From assembly GCA_021775005.1 (NCBI GenBank), contig JAJFIK010000036.1:19285-83284 (forward strand): DNA of 64,000 bases, given 5' to 3'. Source of the DNA: Rhodospirillales bacterium (GTDB lineage Bacteria; Pseudomonadota; Alphaproteobacteria; JAJFIK01). A program made the position numbers and the translations under genes. Each line of letters opens with the position of its first letter. Position 1 is the first letter of the stretch. The notes beneath the pieces are model-generated. The model was not told where the DNA came from. It was given only the letters and a program-made list of their open reading frames with translations, and did not search any database. Shown here piece by piece: positions 44,202 to 53,343 of the stretch.

Positions 44202-45113
44202 ATGCGTTCGCTGCTAGTATTACTTGGACTAAGTGTTGCCGTCGCCGTTCTTGCTGGATGCTCTAATGAGCGCCGCACAGGTGGCGCGTTCGAGCTTCCA
44301 AACACTGAAACATTTGAACTGCGCAGCCGCGCTATCGGCCAGACCTATGACATCCGCGTGGCTTTGCCCGATAGCTATGACACTGACGAGGCACCGGAGA
44401 GCTATCCGCTGCTGGTCCTTTTGGATGCTGACTATTCTTTTGCCATCGCCCGCAATGTGACCCAGCATTTGGCGCAGCGAGGACAATTGCCGGAAATGAT
44501 TGTTGTCGCCATTGCCTATCCTGATGCCGAAGGCAATCAGGAACTCTATCGCATGACGCGAAGCCGGGACTACACGCCAATATTTCACCCAACCGGTGGC
44601 TACGGCTCAGAGTTCCAAGCCAACTCTGGCGGCGGCCCGGCGTTTCTCAGCTTTATCGCGGATCGCCTGCTGCCGGAGCTTGAACGGCGCTATCCCATCG
44701 ATGATGAAGATCGCACCTTGTCCGGCCATTCCTTCGGCGGCTTGTTCACCACCTGGGCGCTCTTCACACAACCGGATCTCTTCGCCCGCTGGGTCATCAT
44801 CAGCCCGTCCTATTGGTATGCAGGTGAGTTTATCTTTGACTACGAGGCCAGCTTCGCCCTGACCACCACGGCGCTGCCGGAGGCGGTTTCCGCCAGCGTT
44901 GGCAGCTACGAAGCGAACGGCAATCAGGACATGGTGGCCTTGCTCAATCGCTTTGTCGCGCAGACCAATGAGCGGGGCTACGAAGGGCTTGTATTCGACA
45001 GCTACACCTTTGCAGATGACACCCATGCCAGCATTTGGCCCGCAGGGTTCAGCCGCGGCATTCGGTCCGTTTTCAGAGAACCGCTTCCCGGCGTAGAACC
45101 AACATCAGAATAA
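44202..45113 (+). CDS. Alpha/beta hydrolase (esterase D / enterochelin esterase-like), lipoprotein
   Basis: A 303-residue exported hydrolase. The signal ends in VLAGC with Cys19 lipidated. The fold is that of the esterase D/Fes group: YPLLVLLDADYSF, MIVVAIAYP, the nucleophile elbow LSGHSFGGLFTTW with the catalytic Ser, ARWVIISPSYWY, and a C-terminal TFADDTHASIW holding the likely Asp and His of the triad. Substrates in this group range from siderophore esters to S-formylglutathione and cannot be assigned. The kynA-like gene begins 19 bases after the stop, so the two are probably co-transcribed. Confidence 0.83.
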   Translation: MRSLLVLLGLSVAVAVLAGCSNERRTGGAFELPNTETFELRSRAIGQTYDIRVALPDSYDTDEAPESYPLLVLLDADYSFAIARNVTQHLAQRGQLPEMIVVAIAYPDAEGNQELYRMTRSRDYTPIFHPTGGYGSEFQANSGGGPAFLSFIADRLLPELERRYPIDDEDRTLSGHSFGGLFTTWALFTQPDLFARWVIISPSYWYAGEFIFDYEASFALTTTALPEAVSASVGSYEANGNQDMVALLNRFVAQTNERGYEGLVFDSYTFADDTHASIWPAGFSRGIRSVFREPLPGVEPTSE

Positions 45114-45132
45114 CACGCCTCGGGGGATCTCA

Positions 45133-46221
45133 ATGCATTACGGCGAATATCTTCACCTGGACAAGTTGCTTGATTGTCAGACACCGGAGAGCGACCGCAA
45201 AGGCCGTCCCGCCCATGACGAACACCTGTTCATCATTATCCATCAAACCTATGAGCTTTGGTTCAAACAAGTACTCCACGAAATGGGCATGATCCAGAGT
45301 CTTCTGGGCGGGGAAATGTTTGATGAGCGTGATGGGGGCCGCGTGGTGCAATCTCTCACGCGCGTACTTGAGATCATGCGCGTTGCCATCCACCAGGTGG
45401 ACATTCTGGAAACCATGACGCCCATGGATTTTTTGGAATTTCGCGACTTGCTGTTTCCTGCCAGTGGCTTTCAGAGTTTGCAGTTCCGCCTGGTAGAGAC
45501 AGGCATGGGCTTGCGCAAACACAATCGCGTGCAGCTCGACGGCCAAGACGTCGATTTGCGCCTGAAACCGCACGAGCAAAAGCAATTACGCGCCGCCTAT
45601 GAAGAGCCGTCCTTGCGGGATCTGCTTGATGGCTGGCTCGTGCGGACACCCTTTCTTGACGCGGACGATTTCAGTTTTCGTGCCTCATATATGAAAGCGC
45701 TCGAAGGCATGTTGGAGCACGAAGCTGAAATTATTCGTGCGCAACCCCAGCTCAGCGAATCTGATCGCGAAAAGCAGCTTGAGAACTTGGGCCGTGCCAG
45801 TTCCATGCTCGACGCCATTCTTGATGACGCAGCCTATGACGCGCTCAAGGAAAGCGGTGCCTGGACGTTTTCCCGCCGCGCCCTTGAGGCAGCGCTGTTC
45901 GTCAATCTTTACCGCGATGAACCCGCGCTGCAGACGCCATTTCGTATCCTGTCAGCGGTGATGGACATTGATGAGGCCATGACCAACTGGCGTACGCGCC
46001 ACGCCCTTATGGCGCAGCGTATGATTGGTCAAAAAGTGGGGACCGGCGGGTCATCCGGCCATAGCTATCTCAGTGCCGCAGCGGCAAAGCACAAAGTCTT
46101 TGGCGATCTTTTTTCTCTTGCCACCTTCATGCTGCCCCGCTCAAGCCTTCCCGAACTGCCCGCGCCGATGAAAGAGCGCCTGCACTATCACTATGTCTCA
46201 AGCGAGAACGGGCGCAGTTAA
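45133..46221 (+). CDS. kynA: Tryptophan 2,3-dioxygenase family protein
   Basis: A 362-residue heme enzyme expected to open the indole ring of L-tryptophan to N-formylkynurenine. MHYGEYLHLDKLLDCQ and AHDEHLFIIIHQTYELWFKQ carry the substrate-side His and the conserved HQxxELWFKQ signature. FRDLLFPASGFQSLQFRLVE follows, and the distal portion RHALMAQRMIGQKVGTGGSS contains the usual heme-ligand region with HSYL after it. The length exceeds the roughly 280 residues of many bacterial enzymes and is closer to eukaryotic-type TDO. No kynurenine formamidase or kynureninase gene is nearby; the upstream hydrolase is exported and unlikely to act in series. The 3' end overlaps marC. Confidence 0.9.
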   Translation: MHYGEYLHLDKLLDCQTPESDRKGRPAHDEHLFIIIHQTYELWFKQVLHEMGMIQSLLGGEMFDERDGGRVVQSLTRVLEIMRVAIHQVDILETMTPMDFLEFRDLLFPASGFQSLQFRLVETGMGLRKHNRVQLDGQDVDLRLKPHEQKQLRAAYEEPSLRDLLDGWLVRTPFLDADDFSFRASYMKALEGMLEHEAEIIRAQPQLSESDREKQLENLGRASSMLDAILDDAAYDALKESGAWTFSRRALEAALFVNLYRDEPALQTPFRILSAVMDIDEAMTNWRTRHALMAQRMIGQKVGTGGSSGHSYLSAAAAKHKVFGDLFSLATFMLPRSSLPELPAPMKERLHYHYVSSENGRS

Positions 46222-46880
46222 GACAGCAAGCCGTCTTTGAGCCCGTTGAAGACATATTGCACCGCCAGGGCGCAAAGCATGATGCCCATCAGGCGCGAGA
46301 GCAGGGATGAAAACGTCTCTCCGGCGCGGTGAATGATCTCTGCCAAAAAGGCCAGCGACAGGAAGGTTAGGACCAACACGAGCCCCAATGCGGCCAATAC
46401 CGCGCCTTGGGCCGTAAGGGCGCCTTCATTGGCGCTCATGAGCAGCACCGTCGAGGCGATGGCACCGGGGCCTGCAAGCATGGGAATACCGAGGGGGAAA
46501 ACAGATATGTCCTCGGGGCCGAGCTGATCGGGGTGACGAAGGTGGGATTCTTCGGCCACGTGCTCGGCAAATTTGCTACGGCGCGCGGTGCGTTTCTCGA
46601 ACACCATCTCAAAGCCCATGACGAAGAGCAAAAGCCCACCCGCAGTGCTGAACGCTGGCAATGTGATGCCGACGGCGGTGAGCAGCGCTTCACCGCCAAA
46701 GGCAAATGCAAAGAGAATAAATGTTGCCACCAATGTTCCCCGCAGCGCCATAGAGAACCGATAGGCGCGCGTCGTGCCGCTGGTCAGCGAGGCAAATATG
46801 GGCACCACACCTGGCGGGTCAATCACCACCAGCAGCGTCACAAACGAGGTGAGAAATAGGGATAGATCAGATGGGCTCAT
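46218..46880 (-). CDS. MarC family integral membrane protein
   Basis: A 220-residue inner-membrane protein with six predicted helices and the MarC signature: [20 protein letters not shown] near the start, [20 protein letters not shown], then [20 protein letters not shown]. The family's function is unknown; an early link to antibiotic resistance was not upheld. The ATG at 46880 overlaps the hisS stop (ATGA), so the gene is translationally coupled to hisS. The 3' end overlaps the convergent kynA gene by four bases. Confidence 0.9.
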   Translation of the reverse strand: MSPSDLSLFLTSFVTLLVVIDPPGVVPIFASLTSGTTRAYRFSMALRGTLVATFILFAFAFGGEALLTAVGITLPAFSTAGGLLLFVMGFEMVFEKRTARRSKFAEHVAEESHLRHPDQLGPEDISVFPLGIPMLAGPGAIASTVLLMSANEGALTAQGAVLAALGLVLVLTFLSLAFLAEIIHRAGETFSSLLSRLMGIMLCALAVQYVFNGLKDGLLS

Positions 46881-48385
46881 AATGATGAGCCATCATAACG
46901 TGCCAGCATCTTCTTTACCTCAGCCACAAGATCGCCGCGCTTAACGGATACTTGCGCGGGCTGATCTTCGCGCCATTCCTTGTTGTCTTTGATGCTGGAG
47001 GACAATTGCGCGCCAAGAATGAGGTCTTTCAAAGTCACCTCCCCCTTGGCCACCTCATCTTCGCCCTCAATGACCGCAATGGGGCTAGCGCGCTTGTCGG
47101 CGTATTTGATTTGCGCCTTCATCCCGCTGCCGCCGAGATAAAGCTCTGCGCGGATGCCTGCGGCGCGAAGATCACGCACCATGGATTGGCTTGCCCCTAC
47201 GCGCGTTTTGTCGAGCACGAGCACCACCACCGGCGCGCTCACTTGGTCCACAAGCGCCAAGCCTTTTGCTTCAAGCGCCGCCAAAAGCCGACTGACACCG
47301 AGGGAGCACCCGGTCGCGGGCACTTCAATGCCCTTGAAGCGCTCCACAAGGCCGTCATAGCGCCCACCGGACGCCACGGAGCCAAAGCGCATGAGCTGGC
47401 CATCATCATTGGTGATCTCAAAAGTCAGTTCCACCTCAAACACCGGGCCGGTGTAATAGCCAAGCCCGCGCACCACGCTGGGGTCAATGGCTGCGCGGTC
47501 CTCACCATACCCAGCTGCCATGAGAAGGTCTGCGATCTCTTGAAGCTCGGTGATCCCCTCGCGCCCCATGGCGCTATCGCCCACGAGAGCCTCAAGGCGC
47601 GCAATCACGTCGCCATTGCGACCACCGCCCGCATCGGTAAACGCCATCACCGTTTCGATTTGCTCGTCAGAAAGACCTGCGCCTTTGGTAAAGTCGCCGC
47701 TTTCGTCTTTGCGACCCTTACCAAGTAGCAAGCGCACCCCGTCAGGGCCGAGCCGGTCAAGTTTGTCGATGGCGCGCAGTACCGTCAGGCGCTTGATCTC
47801 GACATCTGGGTCATCACCATAAAGAACCCCGATGCGCTCCAATACCCCGTTCAGAACTTTGCGATTGTTGACGCGCACAATGTAATCACCGCGCGGCAGG
47901 CCAATGGCTTCCATGGTATCAGCAAGAAGCATAACCATCTCGGCGTCGGCGGCCATCAGGGGAGAGCCAACCGTGTCGGCATCAAATTGCACAAATTCAC
48001 GAAAACGCCCTGGCCCGGGCTTCTCATTGCGCCAAACAGGGCCGGCCTGATAGCGGCGCAAGGGCTTGACCAGGCCATCGTAGTTTTGCGCCACATATCG
48101 CGCCAGGGGCGCCGTTAAATCATAGCGCAGCGAAAGCCATTGCTTGTCTTCGTCCTGAAACGAAAACACGCCCTCATTGGGGCGGTCGGCGTCTGGCAAG
48201 AACTTGCCCAAGGCATCGGCATATTCAAAAGCCGACGTTTCCAGCGGATCAAAGCCATAACTTTCAAACAGCGCCCGCACCCGCGCCAGCAGCGCCTGTT
48301 CCGCGCGCACATTGATGCCGAACTGGTCGCGTAGGCCTTTGGGGAGGCGCGCCTTGGGGCGAAAGGTCTTTTGTTTCTTGGCCAT
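46877..48385 (-). CDS. hisS: Histidyl-tRNA synthetase
   Basis: Class II aminoacyl-tRNA synthetase charging tRNA-His. Motif 2 is visible in [20 protein letters not shown] followed by [11 protein letters not shown], the histidine-specific loop in [16 protein letters not shown], and motif 3 in [15 protein letters not shown]. The C-terminal anticodon-binding domain follows with [14 protein letters not shown]. At 502 residues it is longer than the Escherichia coli enzyme and resembles the long alphaproteobacterial form. The ATG at 48385 is preceded by AAGGA; the frame opens at 48412. marC follows in the same transcript. Confidence 0.94.
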   Translation of the reverse strand: MAKKQKTFRPKARLPKGLRDQFGINVRAEQALLARVRALFESYGFDPLETSAFEYADALGKFLPDADRPNEGVFSFQDEDKQWLSLRYDLTAPLARYVAQNYDGLVKPLRRYQAGPVWRNEKPGPGRFREFVQFDADTVGSPLMAADAEMVMLLADTMEAIGLPRGDYIVRVNNRKVLNGVLERIGVLYGDDPDVEIKRLTVLRAIDKLDRLGPDGVRLLLGKGRKDESGDFTKGAGLSDEQIETVMAFTDAGGGRNGDVIARLEALVGDSAMGREGITELQEIADLLMAAGYGEDRAAIDPSVVRGLGYYTGPVFEVELTFEITNDDGQLMRFGSVASGGRYDGLVERFKGIEVPATGCSLGVSRLLAALEAKGLALVDQVSAPVVVLVLDKTRVGASQSMVRDLRAAGIRAELYLGGSGMKAQIKYADKRASPIAVIEGEDEVAKGEVTLKDLILGAQLSSSIKDNKEWREDQPAQVSVKRGDLVAEVKKMLARYDGSSL

Positions 48386-48445
48386 GATCGTCCTTATTTG
48401 TGCCTCGCGCATTAACCCATGACGGGAACGGCGGCAAGGGCCGGT

Positions 48446-49315
48446 CTATGGCGTGTCGTTGAGCGTCCAATCAAAGCCCTGATCGCGCACCTGGGTGACC
48501 CCCTGCAGGCGCGCAAGAAGCCCGGCGTCAGCGTGGCTACGCAAGTGGACCAACACGGCCTCTTCTGAGCCGCCAAAGTCATCCCGGAACCAGGTATAGA
48601 TGGAGGACACCCCTGCCCGATTGCCATCAATACGCACCCCGCGCGGGTGATTTACGAAGGCGCGGGCCGCATCGTTGAGTTGTTGGTCAGCCCGGCGCGG
48701 GTCAAAGGATTGCCGCTGCAAATTTGGTGACCCGAGGGCCGCTCGATTCATCGCGTAACTAATGCGGGGGTCGCGGAAAATTGGCCGCAGGATTCTGTGC
48801 TCAATATTGTCGAGGGAAAGAGGAATGCCTTCCACAACAACAAGTTCCTCAGCCCAAGGACCATCACCCACAAGGAAGCTCGGCACAAAACTTCGATTAA
48901 AAGTGACCTGGCGAATGCTCTCCAAGGGGTAATGCTCAAGCACCAATTGTACGGTCAGGGCATTGTAGAGGTTGATCCAATAGGCCAATTGTTCCGCCCG
49001 TGTCAGGCGCGTCACCTGTAGGACACTGAGCGCTTCAATATAGTCATCAAGGTCCTGCCGATGCGCGGGCGTTACGTCGCGATAGCCAAGGCGCGTGATG
49101 CCGTCTTCCCCGTCATGGGCATAGGTTTGCAGGAATTGGTTCCAAGGGCGGTGATTAACGCGCAAATCTGAATAGGGTTGATGCGCGGCCCAGCGCTCCC
49201 ATTCGGGGTCCAGGGGCAGCACCATATCGGTCACAGCAGTGACAGCGCCGCAAGCACTGAGCCCGATGGCCATAAGGCAGCCCACGGCCACTGCTCTCAA
49301 ACGCGAAGTTTGCAT
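48446..49315 (-). CDS. DUF547 domain protein, exported
   Basis: A 289-residue protein with an N-terminal signal peptide (VAVGCLMAIGLSACGAV; the Cys suggests lipidation) and a DUF547 domain. Recognisable segments are LTRAEQLAYWINLYNALTVQ near residue 100, SLDNIEHRILRPIFRDPRIS, YAMNRAALGSPNLQRQSFD, and FVNHPRGVRIDGN. DUF547 has no established function; it is found in bacteria and plants and has Cys/His-poor, possibly hydrolytic features. The ORF opens far upstream at 49729 but homology begins at the signal peptide, M at 49315. Confidence 0.83.
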   Translation of the reverse strand: MQTSRLRAVAVGCLMAIGLSACGAVTAVTDMVLPLDPEWERWAAHQPYSDLRVNHRPWNQFLQTYAHDGEDGITRLGYRDVTPAHRQDLDDYIEALSVLQVTRLTRAEQLAYWINLYNALTVQLVLEHYPLESIRQVTFNRSFVPSFLVGDGPWAEELVVVEGIPLSLDNIEHRILRPIFRDPRISYAMNRAALGSPNLQRQSFDPRRADQQLNDAARAFVNHPRGVRIDGNRAGVSSIYTWFRDDFGGSEEAVLVHLRSHADAGLLARLQGVTQVRDQGFDWTLNDTP

Positions 49316-49491
49316 GCACCATGCCCAACCAAATTTGCGAAGCCGTGCCGACAAGGGCCGCGCTCCTTTCTCATCACATAACGCCGCGCGGCGCGAAGGC
49401 GAATCACCCTCGCGCCGTCTCGCGCGACATAGACTAATAAGCAGGAACATTCTTGGCCAGCACCGCTTGACCCAGCGCAAGAGTGCCAGGA

Positions 49492-49596
49492 CTAAAGCAG
49501 GTAGCTTTGTGCAAAAGAGGCAACCAGCGCCAAGACAAACAAGCCTAGCACAAAGCGGCTGGCGAGGGGTGCCGATGCGTTCCAGAGCGATGTCAT
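49492..49596 (-). CDS. 34-residue single-pass membrane peptide
   Basis: A short ORF reading MTSLWNASAPLASRF then VLGLFVLALVASFAQSYLL, with a good ribosome site (GGGAGG five bases before the ATG at 49596). The protein would be a short soluble start and one membrane helix. It fills part of the 383-base gap between the DUF547 gene and the antiporter gene; the remainder (49316-49491) holds only a GC-rich hairpin (GGCGCGA at 49390 with TCGCGCC at 49410). I recognise no family. The clear ribosome site and hydrophobic helix make it more likely than chance, but it could be spurious. Confidence 0.5.
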   Translation of the reverse strand: MTSLWNASAPLASRFVLGLFVLALVASFAQSYLL

Positions 49597-49698
49597 TGTG
49601 CCCTCCCTTGAAAAGGGTTCGTTGAGACCCTTCGCATGTAGGGGGCAACGTGTCATTTGGCAGCAATATTGAGGCGCGCTGTTTTGCTGTGACAGCGA

Positions 49699-50970
49699 TC
49701 ACGCTTTCGATGGCGCCGCCTTGCGCCACGGCACCGGCGTCACCACCCGGTGTTCCGGCTTGCCTGAAATCATGGCGCAGTGACCGCCATAGGCAGCAGC
49801 AGCGGGGGCGGCGGTCAGGCCGTGGGCAAAAATGCTCAACGCCACGGTGACCATAGTAACGGCGAGAATGAGGTCATTACCTGGCAGCTCACCTTCCGCA
49901 CTCACAACCAACAAAACGAATAGAATTGAGGCCAATCCCCTTGGCCCGAACCAGCCCAAGAACAAATGCGAGCGCCAGCCAAGACCTGTGCCCAGAAGGC
50001 TCAAGGACACCGGCAGCATACGCATTATCGTGAGAGCAAAGGCGGCAAAGGCAAAGACCCGCCAGTCAAGGGCACCCAAGGCCTCTGGCAGCAGCGTGGC
50101 GCCAAACAAGAAAAACACCACAAGGATCAAGATCTCGCCCTCGGCTTCGACAAATTCCAAAAGGAAATCAGAAAGCCCGCGCGCGAAATGGCCAAGGGCC
50201 AACCCGGCGACAAAGGCAGCGATAAACCCGTTTCCGCCCACAAGTTCCGCCCCGGCAAACGCCAGGAACGCCAGCGAGATGGCGGCAATGCCTTGAAAGC
50301 TCCCGCCGATATAGCCGCGCTTGCCGGCCCAGTCTATGAGTTTCCCGCCAATTCCGCCGATGACGATGCCGGCGATAGGCCCAAGAACGAGCTGGCTTAC
50401 GGTAAAGAGCACCAGGTCGGCTTCGTGACCGAAGCCAGCTTCAAGCAAGGCAAAACAAAGAAAAACCAGAACAACGGGAAGTGCGATCCCGTCGTTGAGC
50501 CCGCTTTCCACATTGAGGGCCTGGCGAATGCGCTGCGGCACGTGCTCGCTCATGACCACCGCTTGCCCCAGGGCCGCATCTGTGGGCGCCAAAATAGCTG
50601 CCAGCAGTGCGGCTTCCCAAAGTGTAAGTCCGGGGAAAATCAACACGGCAGCCACGGCACCAAGGGCAATGGTAAGTGGCATGCCTAATGCCAAAAGCCG
50701 TACCGGCAGATCATGATCTTTGAATAATAACGGCAGGCGAATGCGTGCAGCATCAGTAAACAGTACCAATGCCAAAGCGATCTCAGCAATGAGGTGAATG
50801 ACCTCGCTCTCAATGTGCATGGGGGCGAGGCCGAAGCCAAAATTACCGAGCACGAGGCCAAGGCCGGCAAAGATCATCGGCGGTGTAATGGGCCAGTTTT
50901 CCGTCCGCATACTGACAAGCGAATAAAGAAAGATCGCAAGCGCAATTAATACAAAACCAATACTGATCAT
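49699..50970 (-). CDS. Cation:proton antiporter, CPA1 (NhaP) type
   Basis: A 423-residue inner-membrane antiporter with about 12 helices. The ion-binding core is visible in AAILAPTDAALGQAVVMSEH (TD motif) and ALNVESGLNDGIALPVVL (ND motif), both characteristic of sodium or potassium/proton exchangers. GWFGPRGLASILFVLLV corresponds to the conserved Arg helix. The C-terminus is short and without a regulatory domain. The exchanged ion cannot be decided. It stands alone between the small peptide and the DUF3179 gene on the same strand. Confidence 0.92.
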   Translation of the reverse strand: MISIGFVLIALAIFLYSLVSMRTENWPITPPMIFAGLGLVLGNFGFGLAPMHIESEVIHLIAEIALALVLFTDAARIRLPLLFKDHDLPVRLLALGMPLTIALGAVAAVLIFPGLTLWEAALLAAILAPTDAALGQAVVMSEHVPQRIRQALNVESGLNDGIALPVVLVFLCFALLEAGFGHEADLVLFTVSQLVLGPIAGIVIGGIGGKLIDWAGKRGYIGGSFQGIAAISLAFLAFAGAELVGGNGFIAAFVAGLALGHFARGLSDFLLEFVEAEGEILILVVFFLFGATLLPEALGALDWRVFAFAAFALTIMRMLPVSLSLLGTGLGWRSHLFLGWFGPRGLASILFVLLVVSAEGELPGNDLILAVTMVTVALSIFAHGLTAAPAAAAYGGHCAMISGKPEHRVVTPVPWRKAAPSKA

Positions 50971-51027
50971 GTCGCGGCCCCTTCACGAGTCCATCAAACA
51001 AGTCTATTGCATATTTGATTCTGGCGT

Positions 51028-52044
51028 TTAGTCGATTTCGGTGTGAAGCGTACCATCTGGATGAAACGCCCGAAATGCAAAGGCAAAGGGCACCATGTAA
51101 ACGGCATCTTCAAGTCCGCTATCTGTGCGACGTTGAACAGTAACCGTGCCCACATCAGTACCTTGGTCAATCTGGCGCGCATCAAGGGCGGAGTTTTGGC
51201 CTGACTGCCAGGTCAAAACAAGATTGCCGCTCTCGATGACCCCGGCATCGCGCACCACATCCAACGGCCAGGCCTCTGTTCCCACCACGACAACGCGCGC
51301 CAGGGGAGAGATCGGGTCTTCAAATTCGCCGCGAAATAAAAACGGCCAATTGGAGGTGTCATAACCCTCATAAGGGTTGGCGCCATAGTCGCGATCCCCC
51401 GGATTGTTGGGGACCAAAACGCGGCCATTGCGGTGGCGCGCAGCAAATTCTGCAAAAGATTCCATGCGTACCGGAATCCATTCCAACTCCGTGCCCGTCA
51501 TCTCGCCGACAATCGCCTCACCGGTGAACTGCTGCCACCAGCTAAAGCTTTGGCGGTCGTACATGACCAAGTCTGAATTGCGCAAAAGCCCCGATGTGCC
51601 AAAGTCATGAACCACGCCGTTGATTTCCCGCGCGAAGGCCGCGCCGGAATTGCACAGCGGGCAATACGCGATCACCACGGGCTCACCGCCAACCACATCG
51701 TTGACAACTTCATGCCACATGAGCACGGAAAGCGGATAGGTCCGCGCATCGCCATCGATGATGATGCTCATCACCGGGACGGTATCAGCCAGAGCGGAGG
51801 CGCGGACAGAGACAAATTGTGGCTCATCAATGGGCGGGATGCCATCGCGCGGTGGGCCGCCTGCCATCACCTCGTCCAAATCAATGGAACGCCTTGAGAA
51901 GTCCGTTTCTGGCCACGCGCTTGCAAAAGGATTGAATTGAGCGCTATCCACGCTGTCACTCTCGCCGGGGGATTGGGCCGGGCTGTCGCAACTGGAAAGC
52001 AATAGCGCCAAGGCACCGGCTGTAAGGGTGCGCCAAGAAGTCAT
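51028..52044 (-). CDS. DUF3179 domain protein, lipoprotein
   Basis: A 338-residue exported protein. The signal peptide TAGALALLLSSC ends in a lipidation Cys (about residue 19). The DUF3179 domain spans most of the rest: GIPPIDEPQFVS, DARTYPLSVLMWHEVVNDVV, VIAYCPLCNSGAAFAR with a CxxC-type pair, GLLRNSDLVMYDRQSFSWWQ, and GDRDYGANPYEGYDTS. The paired cysteines suggest a metal or redox role, but the family's function is unknown. The gene has its own promoter region of 136 bases shared with the divergent sigma factor gene. Confidence 0.87.
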   Translation of the reverse strand: MTSWRTLTAGALALLLSSCDSPAQSPGESDSVDSAQFNPFASAWPETDFSRRSIDLDEVMAGGPPRDGIPPIDEPQFVSVRASALADTVPVMSIIIDGDARTYPLSVLMWHEVVNDVVGGEPVVIAYCPLCNSGAAFAREINGVVHDFGTSGLLRNSDLVMYDRQSFSWWQQFTGEAIVGEMTGTELEWIPVRMESFAEFAARHRNGRVLVPNNPGDRDYGANPYEGYDTSNWPFLFRGEFEDPISPLARVVVVGTEAWPLDVVRDAGVIESGNLVLTWQSGQNSALDARQIDQGTDVGTVTVQRRTDSGLEDAVYMVPFAFAFRAFHPDGTLHTEID

Positions 52045-52180
52045 ACTCGTCTCCCAAGGTCAGTTTTGCCCGGTTGGATGCTCTGATGGGGGCTACAGTT
52101 ACCCTGCTCCGCCCAATGTGCCGTGCCTGTGTTGGCGCAAGTGGTTGGCGCTGGGGCAAAATCCCGGTAAGACGTAGGCA

Positions 52181-52840
52181 ATGACGAGGACTGCCAAACC
52201 AATGGACCTAGGCCCACCCGCTGCCCAAGCCCAGACCCCTGCGCCGCTGCCTGAGCGGCCGGACGAGTCTGAGCTCATCGCGGCGCTGCAGGTCCATGAT
52301 CGGGCGGCTTATGAATTCATTGTGCGGGAGTATTCAGGCCGACTTCTGGCTGTGATCCGCGGCATCGTCAAGAACGAGGAAGACGCCAAAGATTGCCTCC
52401 AGGACGCCTTTTTGCAGGCCTTCCGGGCCATCGACCGATTTGAGGGGCGGGCCAGGCTTACTAGCTGGTTGCATCGGATTGCGGTTAATTCAGCGCTCAT
52501 GCGACTGCGCTCCAAGCGCCGCAAAGCTGAGGCCCCTATTGATGACCTCATTCCTCACTTCGACGGAGCCGACCACCGGATCGATCCGGTATGGCGCGGC
52601 GAAGACAATATTGAGCCGGATCTGGAAGTTCAGGAACGCAAAACTCTGATTCACGAGGCGATTTCTCAACTGCCGGAGAATTATCGTAACGTCGTCCTGC
52701 TCCGCGACATCCAGGAACTATCGACCGATGAAGCCGCCCAGGCCCTCGGCATCAGTTCTGGTGCTGTCAAAGTCAGGCTCCACCGCGCGCGAGCAGCGCT
52801 AAGAACTCTGCTCGACCCGGTTTTGAGTGACTATGTATGA
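52181..52840 (+). CDS. ECF-type RNA polymerase sigma factor
   Basis: A 219-residue group 4 sigma factor. Region 2 includes YEFIVREYSGRLLAVIRGIV, DAKDCLQDAFLQAFRAIDRF and LTSWLHRIAVNSALMRLRSK. Region 4 includes EAISQLPENYRNVVLLRDIQ, LSTDEAAQALGISSGAVKVR and LHRARAALRTLL. No extra C-terminal domain is present. The following gene encodes a zinc-binding anti-sigma protein, the usual arrangement. No autoregulatory promoter could be picked out reliably. The ATG at 52181 may be replaced by one at 52202, which has GAGGA nearby. Confidence 0.92.
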   Translation: MTRTAKPMDLGPPAAQAQTPAPLPERPDESELIAALQVHDRAAYEFIVREYSGRLLAVIRGIVKNEEDAKDCLQDAFLQAFRAIDRFEGRARLTSWLHRIAVNSALMRLRSKRRKAEAPIDDLIPHFDGADHRIDPVWRGEDNIEPDLEVQERKTLIHEAISQLPENYRNVVLLRDIQELSTDEAAQALGISSGAVKVRLHRARAALRTLLDPVLSDYV

Positions 52841-52876
52841 GGCGCAAAGGCAGATGACCCGGGCGAGTAAACCATA

Positions 52877-53161
52877 ATGATGAAGACGATAATGATGATG
52901 TTTACCGGCGGCGTAACTTGCGAAAAAGTTGATGAAGGCTTGGATGACTTCCTTGACGGGGAAATGTCGTTCCTGAAGCGGATGCGGTTCCGCATGCATT
53001 TTGCGGCCTGCAAAGCCTGTTCGGCCTACCTGGCGGCTTATCGCCAAACCATCCAATTGGTAAAAGACTCTTTTGATCGTCCGGATGCGGACAGCGTAGT
53101 GGACGAGGCGTTAGTCAATTCCATCCTCGACGCGCAAGACCGCAGCAACGGTGGCGGCTAG
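52877..53161 (+). CDS. Zinc-finger (zf-HC2 type) anti-sigma factor
   Basis: A 94-residue protein. VTCEKVDEGLDDFLDGEMSF then RMRFRMHFAACKACSAYLAA has the spacing of the anti-sigma zinc-binding module, with His and two Cys in HFAACKAC plus an earlier Cys; the usual H-x3-C-x2-C pattern is satisfied. No membrane helix is present, so it is a soluble anti-sigma factor. It would release the upstream sigma factor on an oxidative or similar signal. The gap to the sigma gene is 36 bases. The true start may be any of three nearby Met codons. Confidence 0.83.
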   Translation: MMKTIMMMFTGGVTCEKVDEGLDDFLDGEMSFLKRMRFRMHFAACKACSAYLAAYRQTIQLVKDSFDRPDADSVVDEALVNSILDAQDRSNGGG

Positions 53162-53343
53162 CCTTCGCAGCCGCGGGTCTCCCAGTCCAGATATTGCCTT
53201 ATTCCTTTTACGGTTTGTTCAGAATCGCTCTCCACCTTTGGGATCAATGGGGAGTGTGAATCGTCGTGCATGTCACGCGATTCGATGGGGCGGCGAGAGG
53301 CGGATTGGTTCCGCAGCTCTCGACGGTGAACAAAAGGTTTTCG

